A stretch of 64,000 bases of DNA from assembly GCF_019097595.1 (NCBI RefSeq), contig NC_080734.1, forward strand, positions 18,682,892 to 18,746,891. Reading direction: 5' to 3'. The DNA comes from Hemibagrus wyckioides. Lineage: Eukaryota > Chordata > Actinopteri > Siluriformes > Bagridae. The position numbers and the translations under genes were made by a program. Shown here one piece after another: positions 9,384 to 21,499 of this stretch (position 1 is its first letter; every line of letters starts with the position of its first letter). The notes beneath the pieces were generated by a model, which saw nothing but the letters and a program-made list of their open reading frames with translations, was not told the DNA's origin and did no database searches.

Positions 9384-11357
9384 GTAAAGGCTATTATTGA
9401 TGTTCCTGTTAGTTACACACAATATTCAGAAGTTTAAGGTGCACAGGACTAGTGTAATAGTATTGAGGTCATGTTTAACATTTGTATAATTATGGAATAA
9501 AACACTTAGGGCCTGCTGTGATAGGATGCAAGAGTTACAATCCCACATCTTTCTTTAACCCTTACGTACTGTTCATATCTCATACCTTCAAACTATGAGC
9601 CGGGACGATTTTAGTCAAGAATTCTCTCATAATAATTGTCCATACTAAATGTTTGACCTACAAATCTATATAGAATGTAGAAATAGCCTATCTGACGTTA
9701 ATACATGGAGGATTAATATTATTTTCTATATTTAATATTATATTTTTCAGGTTTTATTTCACTCATTTTTGGAGAAAATTCGTCTATCATGTCCTGTTTT
9801 CATAATATAATGTAATATAACATGATTTGAATATATATTGAATGTTAATAAGGCAAGAATGCTTGAGGGCGGGGCTTCATTAATATGGGCGGGAACTATT
9901 CAAACGTCAAACCCACTTAAGATTTGGAGTCCTAATCATGAAAAATAAATCTTACTTTCTGTACCTTTAAATAAATAAAAAGATTGCTCAAAGTGGATCA
10001 TTACTGTGTGCTGATGATTAAGGATTAAGGATGTTGTAATTATGACGGTTGTCTTAATTAAGAGGCAACATAAAAAGTGCTTATTTTTAAAAGATTGTGT
10101 GTTGACCTCAGGTTATTTCAGAGGTCATTCAAAACCCTCCTAAAGGTCAACAAAACCAGTTACTTGTGAAGCGACTGACTGTAACGAGCTGGTGATGTTC
10201 AATAAGGACAGAGATTTTCTGTATTCAGTTAACGTCGATGTGTTTCTGAATTTGCAGACGAGGTTTGATGTGTGATTTTCTTTTATAATAGGATATTATT
10301 TTTTTGTAATTTGTTATGGAGTAATAAACACATGGATTGATTAGGTTTGATGTTAGAAATAAACAGCGACGGATGGCTTATGTGTTTTCTCGCTTGTTTG
10401 TGCGGCTTCAAATCTCAGCAGCTTCATCATCCGAAATCGATCTCTGGCTTCTTGGCCACGTGACCTCATCACGCAAGATCTTCTGACTTTTTTCTCCGAA
10501 AAGAGCAAAGGAAATATGCTCAAAGTTTCTCTTAGGTCAATAATGTTTATGAAACCATGTTTAGGGCACCACACTCACACGCACACACAGGCGCACTTTT
10601 TTGTGTAGCCAGTCTGCCTCTGCCATGTATTTTGGGATGTAGGAACTCCCATGTACAAAGAGTAAGCAGAGCTCAGGAGTGTGTGTGAGTTACGATACGA
10701 GTCAGATTGGTGACAGGTGATGCAGCAGACGTCCTTTTTTAACGTCACGTTTCTGCCGTGTGAGTCTCTGATCAGTGTTACAAACAGGATCTGTGTTTAT
10801 ATTTATATATTTACTCAGTTAGTTATAACTCAGTTATTACATAGTTCATAATTCAGGTTCAGTCATTAATTAATTCTATTTTCCTGAGGTGGAAATTTTT
10901 AGCGGATTATTTTAAAGCTGCCGCTGTGTGAGGCGTTTTCACCAACATTTATTTACTGTGATTAAAAACTCAGACCATTTCAGTAGCAATAGGAACATTT
11001 TATTGAATTTAATTGAATTTATTTTAAAGATTTTTAATTTTAGTAGTCTCTATAGGGTTTCTGGCAGTTTGGTACAGCAGATTAATGACCTGAAAGAGAA
11101 AAGAAGAGTTGTGTTACTGTGTGTGTGTGTGTGTGTGTGTGTGATTCACAGGTATCGGTTATTCTTATACATAACAATAGTTGTCTAATCTTTTGTAACG
11201 GTATGAGCTTTACACTACTCTAGATTATATTGTTACATTCATATGTATTGTATAGGAAGCTCCCTAGGTAGTGTACAACAGTCCTCATACTGTAAGACAA
11301 GTACAAACACGGCAGTGACTCACGCTTTGGCCAGAACCTCTTTGCGTCTTTGTTGTA
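9384..11357. other. non-coding interval
   Basis: No gene recognised. An E-box followed by a CRE-like stretch (CCACGTGACCTCATCACG) lies at about 10458. A (TG)n microsatellite lies at about 11118-11143. On the minus strand AATAAA occurs at about 11015-11024, which could be the poly(A) signal of the PABP-like gene ending at 11358. Confidence 0.5.
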
Positions 11358-14150
11358 TCATGGCTTGCGTGTCCGGTTTCTTCGATTTTTCAGCCTGGCC
11401 AGTTCCTCTTTGGATTTGGACAGCGCGATGAACAGAACCTTCGTTCCCAGGATCTTTCCATTTAGTTCACTTATGGCTGTTTTGGCCTCTGCTTCAGTGG
11501 AGTATGTCACATAGCCGTATCCTTTCGAGCGCCCGTTTTCCATCATCAGCTTTATGAGGAGATATGGAAAGCAAAGCATTACACTCCCGCTAATGTACAT
11601 AGAAACAGAGCAGCTATGATGTGAACTGGGACTGAACCCCTCTATAGTCCATATGTACATCTTCTGTGTTAAAGGTCATTTCAGACAGCAGCTATACAAA
11701 ATACAGTGTATGAAAAAACACCCCACTATACACTTGTCTCCTAATAGAGAGAGTACGATGAAGTGAACACAGTGTATTGGGAAAGGAAGAAACTGGAGGG
11801 ATTAGTAGCTAACCTTAAAGCTGATGATGTCTCCGAACGGGAGGAACTCTTTAAAGAGGCTGATCCTGGGGTCCACGTCTTTAATGAACAGTTCGACTCC
11901 CTGCAAAATAGAGGGATAACAGAGGATCCAGTTAATATACATTGCATTAAATAAGCCAATCAGAAAGCTCAAATTGCAAGAAAAGAAACCTACAAATAAA
12001 CATGAGAGTAAAAGTGAGGCTCTGATAATCAGATTTTACTGTGGGACATTAGCGACATGCCCCATGTCCATATATGGACACAAAGGCCCTCTCAGGTCTG
12101 CAATCTGCAGACAGACTTTAATGCTGTACCTTGATGTTTGGTGAGCTGTCATCTTCTTGGATGCTGATTTTTCGGCCAGCATTGTCGGGGCCCTGAATTT
12201 TAATCTATAGGAAATACAAGTTGGAGTTAAATTGTGAATGTTCTAGAGACAGTTTAGGAGTGAAACATCTGGAGTTAATATATGAAAACCCCATTATAAG
12301 AATTAAGCATTTTTAATGTAGTGTTTTTTTTATTTCTTACCAGCTGTTTCTGCCTCATCTGCTCCTGAGCATCCTCTGCCTTCTCCTTCTGTGTCTCAGG
12401 AGACACTGGTGCAGGTAGGGTCTCAGGTACAGGCAGGGTCTCGGGTACAGATGGGACCTCGGGTTCAGGCAGGGCCTCGGCTGTAGGCAGGGCCTCGGGT
12501 GCAGGCAGGGCCTCGGCTGTAGGCAGGGCCTCGGGTGCAGGCAGGGCCTCGGGTTCAGGCAGGGCCTCAGGTGCAGGCAGGGCCTCGGGTTCAGGCAGGG
12601 CCTCGGGTGCAGGCAGGGCCTCAGGTTCAGGCAGGGCCTCTGATTCAGGCAGGGCCTTGGGTGCAGGCAGGGCCTTGGGTGCAAAGCGGGCCTCAGGTGC
12701 AGAGAGGGCCTCGGGTGCAGGCAGGGCTTCGGGTGCAGAGAGGGCCTCTGATTCAGGCAGGGCCTTGGGTGCAGGCAGGGCCTCTGATTCAGGCAGGGCC
12801 TCAGGTTCATGCAGGGCCTCTGATTCAGGCAGGGCCTTGGGTACAGGCAGGGCCTCTGATTCAGGCAGGGCCTCAGGTTCATGCAGGGCCTTTGATTCAT
12901 TCAGGGCCTCAGGTGCAGGCAGGCCCTCTGATTCAGGCAGGGCCTCAGGTTCATGCAGGGCCTCTGATTCAGGCAGGGCCTCGGGGGCAGGCAGGGCCTC
13001 GGGTGCAGAGCGGGCCTCGGGTTCAGGCAGGGCCTCGGGTGCAGAGCGGGCCTCGGGTTCATACAGGGCCTCAGGTTCATGCAGGGCCTCTGATTCAGGC
13101 AGGGCCTTGGGTACAGGCAGGGCCTCTGATTCAGGCAGGGCCTTTGATTCAGGCAGGGCCTCGGGTGCAGGCAGGCCCTCTGATTCAGGCAGGGCCTCTG
13201 ATTCAGGCAGGGCCTCAGGTTCATGCAGGGCCTCTGATTCAGGCAGGGCCTCGGGTGCAGGCAGGGCCTCGGGTGCAGAGCGGGCCTCGGGTTCAGGCAG
13301 GCCCTCGGGTGCAGGCAGGGCCTTGGGTGCAGAGCCGGGCCTCGGGTGCAGGCAGAGCCTCGGGTGCAGAGAGAGCCTCGGGATATCCTGGATATTTCTA
13401 AGGTCTTGCATGGGGTCATGCATGTGCTCGTGCCTGGGGTTGTCCACAGGGTCAGACACAGATTCGTGCACCTGTTCGAACACAGGGGTGTCCACAAGGT
13501 ACCCGGGGTTGTCCATGAGGTCGTACACAGTGTCGTGCATAGGGTTGCACACTGGGCCAGACATGGATTCATACACGGGTTCGTCCATCGAGGTGTCCAC
13601 AGGGTGCACAGGGTACTGCACAGGGTTGTACACGGGGTACTGCATAGGGTACTGCACAGGGTTCTGCACAGCGTGCTGCACAGGGTACTGCACAGGGTTG
13701 TACATCTGGTAGTCCACAGCATACTGCACAGGGTTGTACATGGGGTAGTACACAGGGCAGTAGACAGGGGTGTGGAACTCAGATGTACAGGACACCGTTT
13801 CTTCAGGCTGGAACTGAAAGTAGAGGCTGGCTTTTAGAGAAACACATTCTTTCAGAAGAGCAAAAAGAAATGAACAGGTTCATACTGAGGCTTACCGATG
13901 TAAAAATAATGACATTCAGAAACAGATCTGGATTTATTTCTTATTGTACTGTATCTTCAGCTTCTGTGTTAAATCATCATGTCCAAGGCTTTAGTGCTCA
14001 CTAAGACAATACTCTTTACTGTCTTACTGTTTAATATCAAATTAGTATTAATGTAAGTGAATATTAAACTATACAAACTTAATATTAGACTATACATTTC
14101 CATAAATGGATCCTGATAATCAACAAAATCATAATGAGGAAACTTACCAT
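11358..14150 (-). CDS. PABP-like single-RRM protein with long Pro/Glu-rich repeat region
   Basis: Predicted RNA-binding protein related to cytoplasmic poly(A)-binding proteins. Exons on the minus strand: 14148-14150 (ATG directly before a GTAAGT donor), 12341-13813, 12130-12204, 11814-11900 and 11358-11549. All joins are phase 0, giving 609 codons plus a TGA. Residues about 10-75 are Tyr/Pro/Val/Gln-rich (PVQYPV-type). About 150-460 is a hexapeptide repeat ([18 protein letters not shown]). About 517-592 is an RRM matching PABP RRM4: RNP2 in GVELFIKDV and RNP1 KGYGYVTY, followed by the [15 protein letters not shown] tail. It lacks RRM1-3 and the C-terminal MLLE domain of true PABPs. The start is inferred because no other ATG fits upstream of the acceptor. 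The 5' flank runs straight into a 21-bp minisatellite. A shortened paralogue of an embryonic-type PABP is plausible. Confidence 0.7.
12409..13390 (-). repeat. 18-bp coding minisatellite, about 54 copies
   Basis: On the plus strand the unit reads GGCAGGGCCTCGGGTGCA with variants (GATTCA, GGTTCA, CATGCA, AGAGCG). It lies inside exon 2 of the PABP-like gene and codes a six-residue Ala-Leu/Arg-Pro/Ser-x-x-Glu repeat. No unit carries a frameshift in the coding frame. Long open frames on the plus strand (288 and 351 codons) are by-products of the 18-bp period. Confidence 0.95.
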
Positions 14151-14169
14151 TTTCCAAACTCGGTGGTGT

Positions 14170-17100
14170 GACGTGTGTGTGATAAGAAAAGTGTTTTGTG
14201 TAAAAAGTAAAGTGTTTTGTGTTAAAAGTAAAGAGTGTTGTTAGAAAAGTAAAGTGTTTTGTGTTAAAAGTAAAGTGTGTTGTTAGAAAAGTAAAGTGTG
14301 TTATTGGAAAAGTAAAGTGTTTTGTGTTAAAAGTAAAGTGTGTTGTTAGAAAAGTAAAGTGTTTTGTGTTAAAAGTAGTGTGTTGTTAGAAAAGTAGTGT
14401 GTTGTTAGAAAAGTAGTGTGTTGTTAGAAAAGTAAAGTGTGTTGTGAGAAAAGTAAAGTGTTTTGTGTTAAAAGTAAAGTGTGTTGTTAGAAAAGTAAAG
14501 TGTTTTGTGAGAAAAGTAGTGTTTTGTGTTAAAAGTAAAGTGTGTTGTTGGAAAAGTAAAGTGTTTTGTGAGAAAAGTAAAGTGTGTTGTTAGAAAAGTA
14601 AAGTGTGTTGTTAGAAAAGTAAAGTGTGTTGTTAGAAAAGTAAAGTGTGTTGTTAGAAAAGTAAAGTGTTTTGTGAGAAAAGTAGTGTTTTGTGTTAAAA
14701 GTAAAGTGTGTTGTTGGAAAAGTAAAGTGTTTTGTGAGAAAAGTAAAGTGTGTTGTTAGAAAAGTAAAGTGTGTTGTTAGAAAAGTAAAGTGTGTTGTTA
14801 GAACAGTAAAGTGTGTTGTTGGAAAAGTAAAGTGTTTTGTGAGAAAAATAAAGTGTGTTGTTAGAAAAGTAAAGTGTGTTGTTAGAAAAGTAAAGTGTGT
14901 TGTTGGAAAAGTAAAGTGTTTTGTGAGAATAGTAAAGTGTTTTGTGAGAAAAGTAAAGTGTTTTGTGTTAAAAGTAAAGTGTGTTGTTAGAAAAGTAAAG
15001 TGTGTTGTGAGAAAAGTAAAGTGTTTTGTGAGAAAAGTAAAGTGTGTTGTTGGAAAAGTAAAGTGTTTTGTGAGAAAAGTAAAGTGTGTTGTTGGAAAAG
15101 TAAAGTGTGTTGTTAGAAAAGTAAAGTGTGTTGTTGGAAAAGTAAAGTGTGTTGTTAGAAAAGTAAAGTGTTTTGTGTTAAAAGTAAAGTGTGTTGTTGG
15201 AAAAGTAAAGTGTTTTGTGAGAAAAGTAAAGTGTGTTGTGAGAAAAGTAAAGTGTTTTGTGAGAAAAGTAAAGTGTGTTGTTGGAAAAGTAAAGTGTGTT
15301 GTTAGAAAAGTAAAGTGTGTTGTTGGAAAAGTAAAGTGTGTTGTTAGAAAAGTAAAGTGTGTTGTTGGAAAAGTAAAGTGTTTTGTGAGAAAAATAAAGT
15401 GTGTTGTTAGAAAAGTAAAGTGTGTTGTTAGAAAAGTAAAGTGTGTTGTTAGAAAAGTAAAGTGTGTTGTTGGAAAAGTAAAGTGTTTTGTGAGAAAAGT
15501 AAAGTGTGTTGTGAGAAAAGTAAAGTGTTTTGTGTTAAAAGTAAAGTGTGTTGTTGGAAAAGTAAAGTGTGTTGTTAGAAAAGTAAAGTGTGTTGTTGGA
15601 AAAGCAAAGTGTGTTGTTAGAAAAGTAAAGTGTGTTGTTGGAAAAGTAAAGTGTTTTGTGAGAAAAATAAAGTGTGTTGTTAGAAAAGTAAAGTGTGTTG
15701 TTAGAAAAGTAAAGTGTGTTGTGAGAAAAGTAAAGTGTGTTGTTAGAAAAGTAAAGTGTGTTGTGAGAAAAGTAAAGTGTTTTGTGAGAAAAGTAAAGTG
15801 TGTTGTTGGAAAAGTAAAGTGTGTTGTTGGAAAAGTAAAGTGTGTTGTTAGAAAAGTAAAGTGTGTTGTGAGAAAAGTAAAGTGTGTTGTGAGAAAAGTA
15901 AAGTGTTTTGTGAGAAAAGTAAAGTGTGTTGTTAGAAAAGTAAAGTGTGTTGTTAGAAAAGTAAAGTGTGTTGTTAGAAAAGTAAAGTGTTTTGTGAGAA
16001 AAGTAAAGTGTGTTGTTAGAAAAGTAAAGTGTTTTGTGAGAAAAGTAAAGTGTGTTGTTAGAAAAGTAAAGTGTGTTGTGAGTAAAGTAAAGTGTGTTGT
16101 TAGAAAAGTAAAGTGTGTTGTTAGAAAAGTAAAGTGTGTTGTGAGAAAAGTAAAGTGTGTTGTTAGAAAAGTAAAGTGTTTTGTGAGAAAAGTAAAGTGT
16201 GTTGTTAGAAAAGTAAAGTGTGTTGTGAGTAAAGTAAAGTGTGTTGTTAGAAAAGTAAAGTGTGTTGTTAGAAAAGTAAAGTGTGTTGTGAGAAAAGTAA
16301 AGTGTTTTGTGAGAAAAGTAAAGTGTGTTGTTAGAAAAGTAAAGTGTTTTGTGTTAAAAGTAAAGTGTTTTGTTGGAAAAGTAAAGTGTGTTGTGAGAAA
16401 AGTAAAGTGTGTTGTTAGAAAAGTAAAGTGTTTTGTGAGAAAAGTAAAGTGTGTTGTTAGAAAAGTAAAGTGTGTTGTTAGAAAAGTAAAGTGTTTTGTG
16501 AGAAAAGTAAAGTGTGTTGTTAGAAAAGTAAAGTGTTTTGTGTTAAAAGTAAAGTGTTTTGTTTGGAAAAGTAAAGTGTTTTGTGAGAAAAGTAAAGTGT
16601 GTTGTTAGAAAAGTAAAGTGTGTTGTGAGAAAAGTAAAGTGTTTTGTGTTAAAAGTAAAGTGTGTTGTTGGAAAAGTAAAGTGTGTTGTTAGAAAAGTAA
16701 AGTGTGTTGTTAGAAAAGTAAAGTGTTTTGTGAGAAAAGTAAAGTGTGTTGTTAGAAAAGTAGTGTTTTGTGAGAAAAGTAGTGTTTTGTGAGAAAAGTA
16801 AAGTGTGTTGTTAGAAAAGTAAAGTGTTTTGTGAGAAAAGTAAAGTGTTTTGTGAGAAAAGTAAAGTGTGTTGTGAGAAAAGTAAAGTGTTTTGTTAGAA
16901 AAGTAAAGTGTGTTGTGAGAAAAGTAAAGTGTTTTGTGTTAAAAGTAAAGTGTGTTGTTAGAAAAGTAAAGTGTGTTGTGAGAAAAGTAAAGTGTGTTGT
17001 TAGAAAAGTAAAGTGTGTTGTGAGAAAAGTAAAGTGTTTTGTGTTAAAAGTAAAGTGTGTTGTTAGAAAAGTAAAGTGTTTTGTGAGAAAAGTAAAGTGT

Positions 17101-19895
17101 GTTGTTAGAAAAGTAAAGTGTTTTGTTAGAAAAGTAGTGTTTTGTGAGAAAAGTAAAGTGTGTTGTTAGAAAAGTAGTGTTTTGTGAGAAAAGTAGTGTT
17201 TTGTGAGAAAAGTAAAGTGTGTTGTGAGAAAAGTAAAGTGTGTTGTTAGAAAAGTAAAGTGTGTTGTTAGAAAAGTAAAGTGTGTTGTTAGAAAAGTAAA
17301 GTGTTTTGTGAGAAAAGTAAAGTGTTTTGTGAGAAAAGTAAAGTGTGTTGTGAGAAAAGTAAAGTGTGTTGTGAGAAAAGTAAAGTGTGTTGTTAGAAAA
17401 GTAAAGTGTGTTGTGAGAAAAGTAAAGTGTGTTGTTAGAAAAGTAAAGTGTGTTGTGAGAAAAGTAAAGTGTGTTGTTAGAAAAGTAAAGTGTGTTGTTA
17501 GAAAAGTAAAGTGTTTTGTGAGAAAAGTAAAGTGTGTTGTGAGAAAAGTAAAGTGTGTTGTGAGAAAAGTAAAGTGTGTTGTTAGAAAAGTAAAGTGTGT
17601 TGTTAGAAAAGTAAAGTGTGTTGTGAGAAAAGTAAAGTGTGTTGTTAGAAAAGTAAAGTGTGTTGTTAGAAAAGTAAAGTGTTTTGTGAGAAAAGTAAAG
17701 TGTGTTGTTAGAAAAGTAAAGTGTGTTGTTAGAAAAGTAAAGTGTTTTGTGAGAAAAGTAAAGTGTGTTGTGAGAAAAGTAAAGTGTTTTGTGAGAAAAG
17801 TAAAGTGTGTTGTGAGAAAAGTAAAGTGTGTTGTTAGAAAAGTAAAGTGTTTTGTGAGAAAAGTAAAGTGTGTTGTGAGAAAAGTAAAGTGTGTTGTTAG
17901 AAAAGTAAAGTGTTTTGTGAGAAAAGTAAAGTGTGTTGTTAGAAAAGTAAAGTGTTTTGTGAGAAAAGTAAAGTGTTTTGTGAGAAAAGTAAAGTGTGTT
18001 GTTAGAAAAGTAAAGTGTTTTGTGAGAAAAGTAAAGTGTGTTGTTAGAAAAGTAAAGTGTTTTGTGAGAAAAGTAAAGTGTGTTGTTAGAAAAGTAAAGT
18101 GTGTTGTTAGAAAAGTAAAGTGTTTTGTGAGAAAAGTAAAGTGTGTTGTTAGAAAAGTAAAGTGTGTTGTTAGAAAAGTAAAGTGTTTTGTGAGAAAAGT
18201 AAAGTGTGTTGTGAGAAAAGTAAAGTGTTTTGTGAGAAAAGTAAAGTGTGTTGTTAGAAAAGTAAAGTGTGTTGTTAGAAAAGTAAAGTGTTTTGTGAGA
18301 AAAGTAAAGTGTGTTGTGAGAAAAGTAAAGTGTGTTGTTAGAAAAGTAAAGTGTTTTGTGAGAAAAGTAAAGTGTGTTGTGAGAAAAGTAAAGTGTGTTG
18401 TTAGAAAAGTAAAGTGTGTTGTGAGAAAAGTAAAGTGTGTTGTTAGAAAAGTAAAGTGTGTTGTGAGAAAAGTAAAGTGTGTTGTGAGTAAAGTAAAGTG
18501 TGTTGTTAGAAAAGTAAAGTGTTTTGTGTTAAAAGTAAAGTGTGTTGTGAGAAAAGTAAAGTGTGTTGTGAGTAAAGTGTTTTGTGTTAAAAGTAAAGTG
18601 TGTTGTTAGAAAAGTAAAGTGTGTTGTTAGAAAAGTAAAGTGTTTTGTGAGAAAAGTAAAGTGTGTTGTGAGAAAAGTAAAGTGTGTTGTGAGAAAAGTA
18701 AAGTGTGTTGTGAGAAAAGTAAAGTGTGTTGTGAGAAAAGTAAAGTGTTTTGTGAGAAAAGTAAAGTGTGTTGTGAGAAAAGTAAAGTGTGTTGTTAGAA
18801 AAGTAAAGTGTGTTGTTAGAAAAGTAAAGTGTGTTGTTAGAAAAGTAAAGTGTTTTGTGAGAAAAGTAGTGTGTTGTTAGAAAAGTAAAGTGTGTTGTTA
18901 GAAAAGTAAAGTGTTTTGTGAGAAAAGTAAAGTGTTTTGTGAGAAAAGTAAAGTGTGTTGTGAGAAAAGTAAAGTGTGTTGTTAGAAAAGTAAAGTGTGT
19001 TGTTAGAAAAGTAAAGTGTGTTGTGAGAAAAGTAAAGTGTGTTGTTAGAAAAGTAAAGTGTGTTGTTAGAAAAGTAAAGTGTTTTGTGAGAAAAGTAGTG
19101 TGTTGTTAGAAAAGTAAAGTGTGTTGTTAGAAAAGTAAAGTGTGTTGTGAGTAAAGTAAAGTGTGTTGTTAGAAAAGTGAAGTGTTTTGTGTTAAAAGTA
19201 AAGTGTGTTGTTAGAAAAGTAAAGTGTTTTGTGAGAAAAGTAAAGTGTGTTGTTAGAAAAGTAAAGTGTTTTGTGAGAAAAGTAAAGTGTTTTGTGAGAA
19301 AAGTAAAGTGTGTTGTGAGAAAAGTAAAGTGTGTTGTGAGAAAAGTAAAGTGTGTTGTTAGAAAAGTAAAGTGTGTTGTGAGAAAAGTAAAGTGTGTTGT
19401 GAGAAAAGTAAAGTGTTTTGTGAGAAAAGTAGTGTGTTGTTAGAAAAGTAAAGTGTGTTGTGAGAAAAGTAAAGTGTGTTGTTAGAAAAGTAAAGTGTGT
19501 TGTTAGAAAAGTAAAGTGTGTTGTGAGAAAAGTAAAGTGTGTTGTTAGAAAAGTAAAGTGTGTTGTTAGAAAAGTAAAGTGTTTTGTGAGAAAAGTAAAG
19601 TGTGTTGTTAGAAAAGTAAAGTGTGTTGTTAGAAAAGTAAAGTGTGTTGTTAGAAAAGTAAAGTGTGTTGTTAGAAAAGTAAAGTGTGTTGTGAGTAAAG
19701 TAAAGTGTTTTGTGTTAAAAGTAAAGTGTGTTGTTAGAAAAGTAAAGTGTGTTGTGAGTAAAGTAAAGTGTGTTGTTAGAAAAGTTAAGTGTTTTGTGTT
19801 AAAAGTAAAGTGTGTTGTTAGAAAAGTAAAGTGTGTTGTTAGAAAAGTAAAGTGTGTTGTGAGTAAAGTAAAGTGTGTTGTTAGAAAAGTGTAAA
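14170..19895. repeat. 21-bp minisatellite, about 270 copies
   Basis: The unit is GTTAGAAAAGTAAAGTGTGTT, varying at a few sites (GTTAG/GTGAG/GTTGG/GTGTT and GTGT/GTTT). The left edge (14170-14530) is more irregular, with units shortened by several bases. Frames of up to 638 codons (14692-16608, plus) encode repeating KVKCVVR and are artefacts of the 21-bp period. The array starts about 20 bp upstream of the inferred first exon of the PABP-like gene, so it would occupy its promoter region. Confidence 0.95.
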
Positions 19896-21144
19896 ATCGC
19901 TCTCTGGCTCTCTGAAGCTTGTTCATGGTGTCAAGGTTTGCAGTGTGAATGTGAATAGATGGTCAGTTTTTTTTCAGGTGACCATTGGAATTCCAATTCT
20001 GAGTTCTGTTACGAGTTTTGTTCTGTGACACCTCATGTGTTTATCTTCACAACCACAACAAAACATGCCAATCATTATATTCGATTCAAATGATAATATC
20101 CTGACTGGGATTTTAAGATATGAGCGACTCAGCCCCATGAGGCCTCACTCAGTTTTTGTCCTAAAACATATTCATACTGGTGTCTTAATGGTTTAATCCG
20201 AGCCTACATATCTGAGTGAATGTCACGATTAGCTGATTTCTATGAACAGTTATCACATGAAGTGAAGTTATTAGGTGTATTTTCTCCTCATGCTGCTTTT
20301 TTTTTGTCAGATTGACGATTTTCTCAGCCATTACTTACACTACAATCCTGCCTCCTGCTCTGACGTTGTCAAAATGGCTTAATAAATAAAATACTCCATA
20401 TATTTAATAGGACAGAATAGATATTATAGATTTGGCAGGAAGTCCCAATGCAACTTTGTGGGGTTTATTTTTTTGCAGAAATGAGCTCTTTTGCCTAGCA
20501 CCCTACATGTTTTCTACACAAACACTGTACATAATTCCACACATGCACTTTATCCAGAACAGTTACTCACGACAATCATCTTATATTCACACACCGCATT
20601 TCATCAGTCACTGTATCGCTTCATATGCTGCATTTTTATTAGAGATTTTATCTAAGTTATTTTTCCACTCTACAGCTAATGCCACTTTATTTCACTTGCC
20701 TCTCTGTTCTGCAAGGCTATTTCACTTTACTTCTTTTTTATTTTATTTTTTTTAAATCCCCTCTTTTGGACCCTATACTATATGATGATTTTTTTTAATA
20801 AAACTCGTAATAAGCAGGTCTCTGTATCAGTGTGTTTGTGGTCAATCGAATATAAATAAGAAATTGAAGATTGTAGAGATTTAGGATTTAAAAGCTGATG
20901 TCCAGCACCATTACAAGAGCATTCATCAATTTATTCCCTTTAATAAGGCTGATACTTTACATTTGACTACACTGTAAAAGACAACATGTATCTTATTTAC
21001 CACTTATCTATCACTGCTTGAACGATCTGAAATGAACAGCATGCTGACCGGGGCAGTTTCCAATGACTCTTACCACATATTTGGGGTGAAGTATGATAAG
21101 AAATATGATTGGTCTTCCTTTACATTGAGGGCTTCTTAAACTGC
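19896..21144. other. spacer between the two large arrays
   Basis: No gene recognised. An ATG in good context on the minus strand (19924-19926) opens a frame that runs straight into the 21-bp array; I treat it as incidental. On the minus strand 21145-21011 stays open with a non-repetitive peptide (PIIFLIILHPKYVVRVIGN) following an AG at the array border. This could be a terminal exon, but nothing connects to it. The rest is AT-rich. Confidence 0.4.
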
Positions 21145-21465
21145 AGGTGCAACACACACATCTGTACACACACACACACACACACACACACTGCTGTACA
21201 CTAATATGCACACACACACAGACACACACACACACTTACACACTGCTGTACACTAATATGCACACACACACACACACACTTACACACTGCTGTACACTAA
21301 TACACACACACACACACACACACCGCTATACACTAATACACATACATACACACACACACCGCTGTACACTAATACACATACATGCACACACAGTTACACA
21401 CTGATGTACACTAATACACATACACATACAAACACACCTCTACACACACACACCACTGTACACTA

Positions 21466-21499
<34 letters not shown>

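Noticed and set aside
10353..10574. Minus-strand 73-codon frame
   Set aside because: No homology, start context or splice signals that fit a gene.
14692..16608. 638-codon open frame with KVKCVVR repeats
   Set aside because: It is the plain translation of the 21-bp minisatellite; neighbouring units with shortened periods break it at random and there is no promoter, splice or homology evidence.
19192..19926. 244-codon minus-strand frame starting MNKLQRARERFYT
   Set aside because: After 13 residues it is the reverse translation of the 21-bp array (TTHFTFL); the good start context is probably chance.
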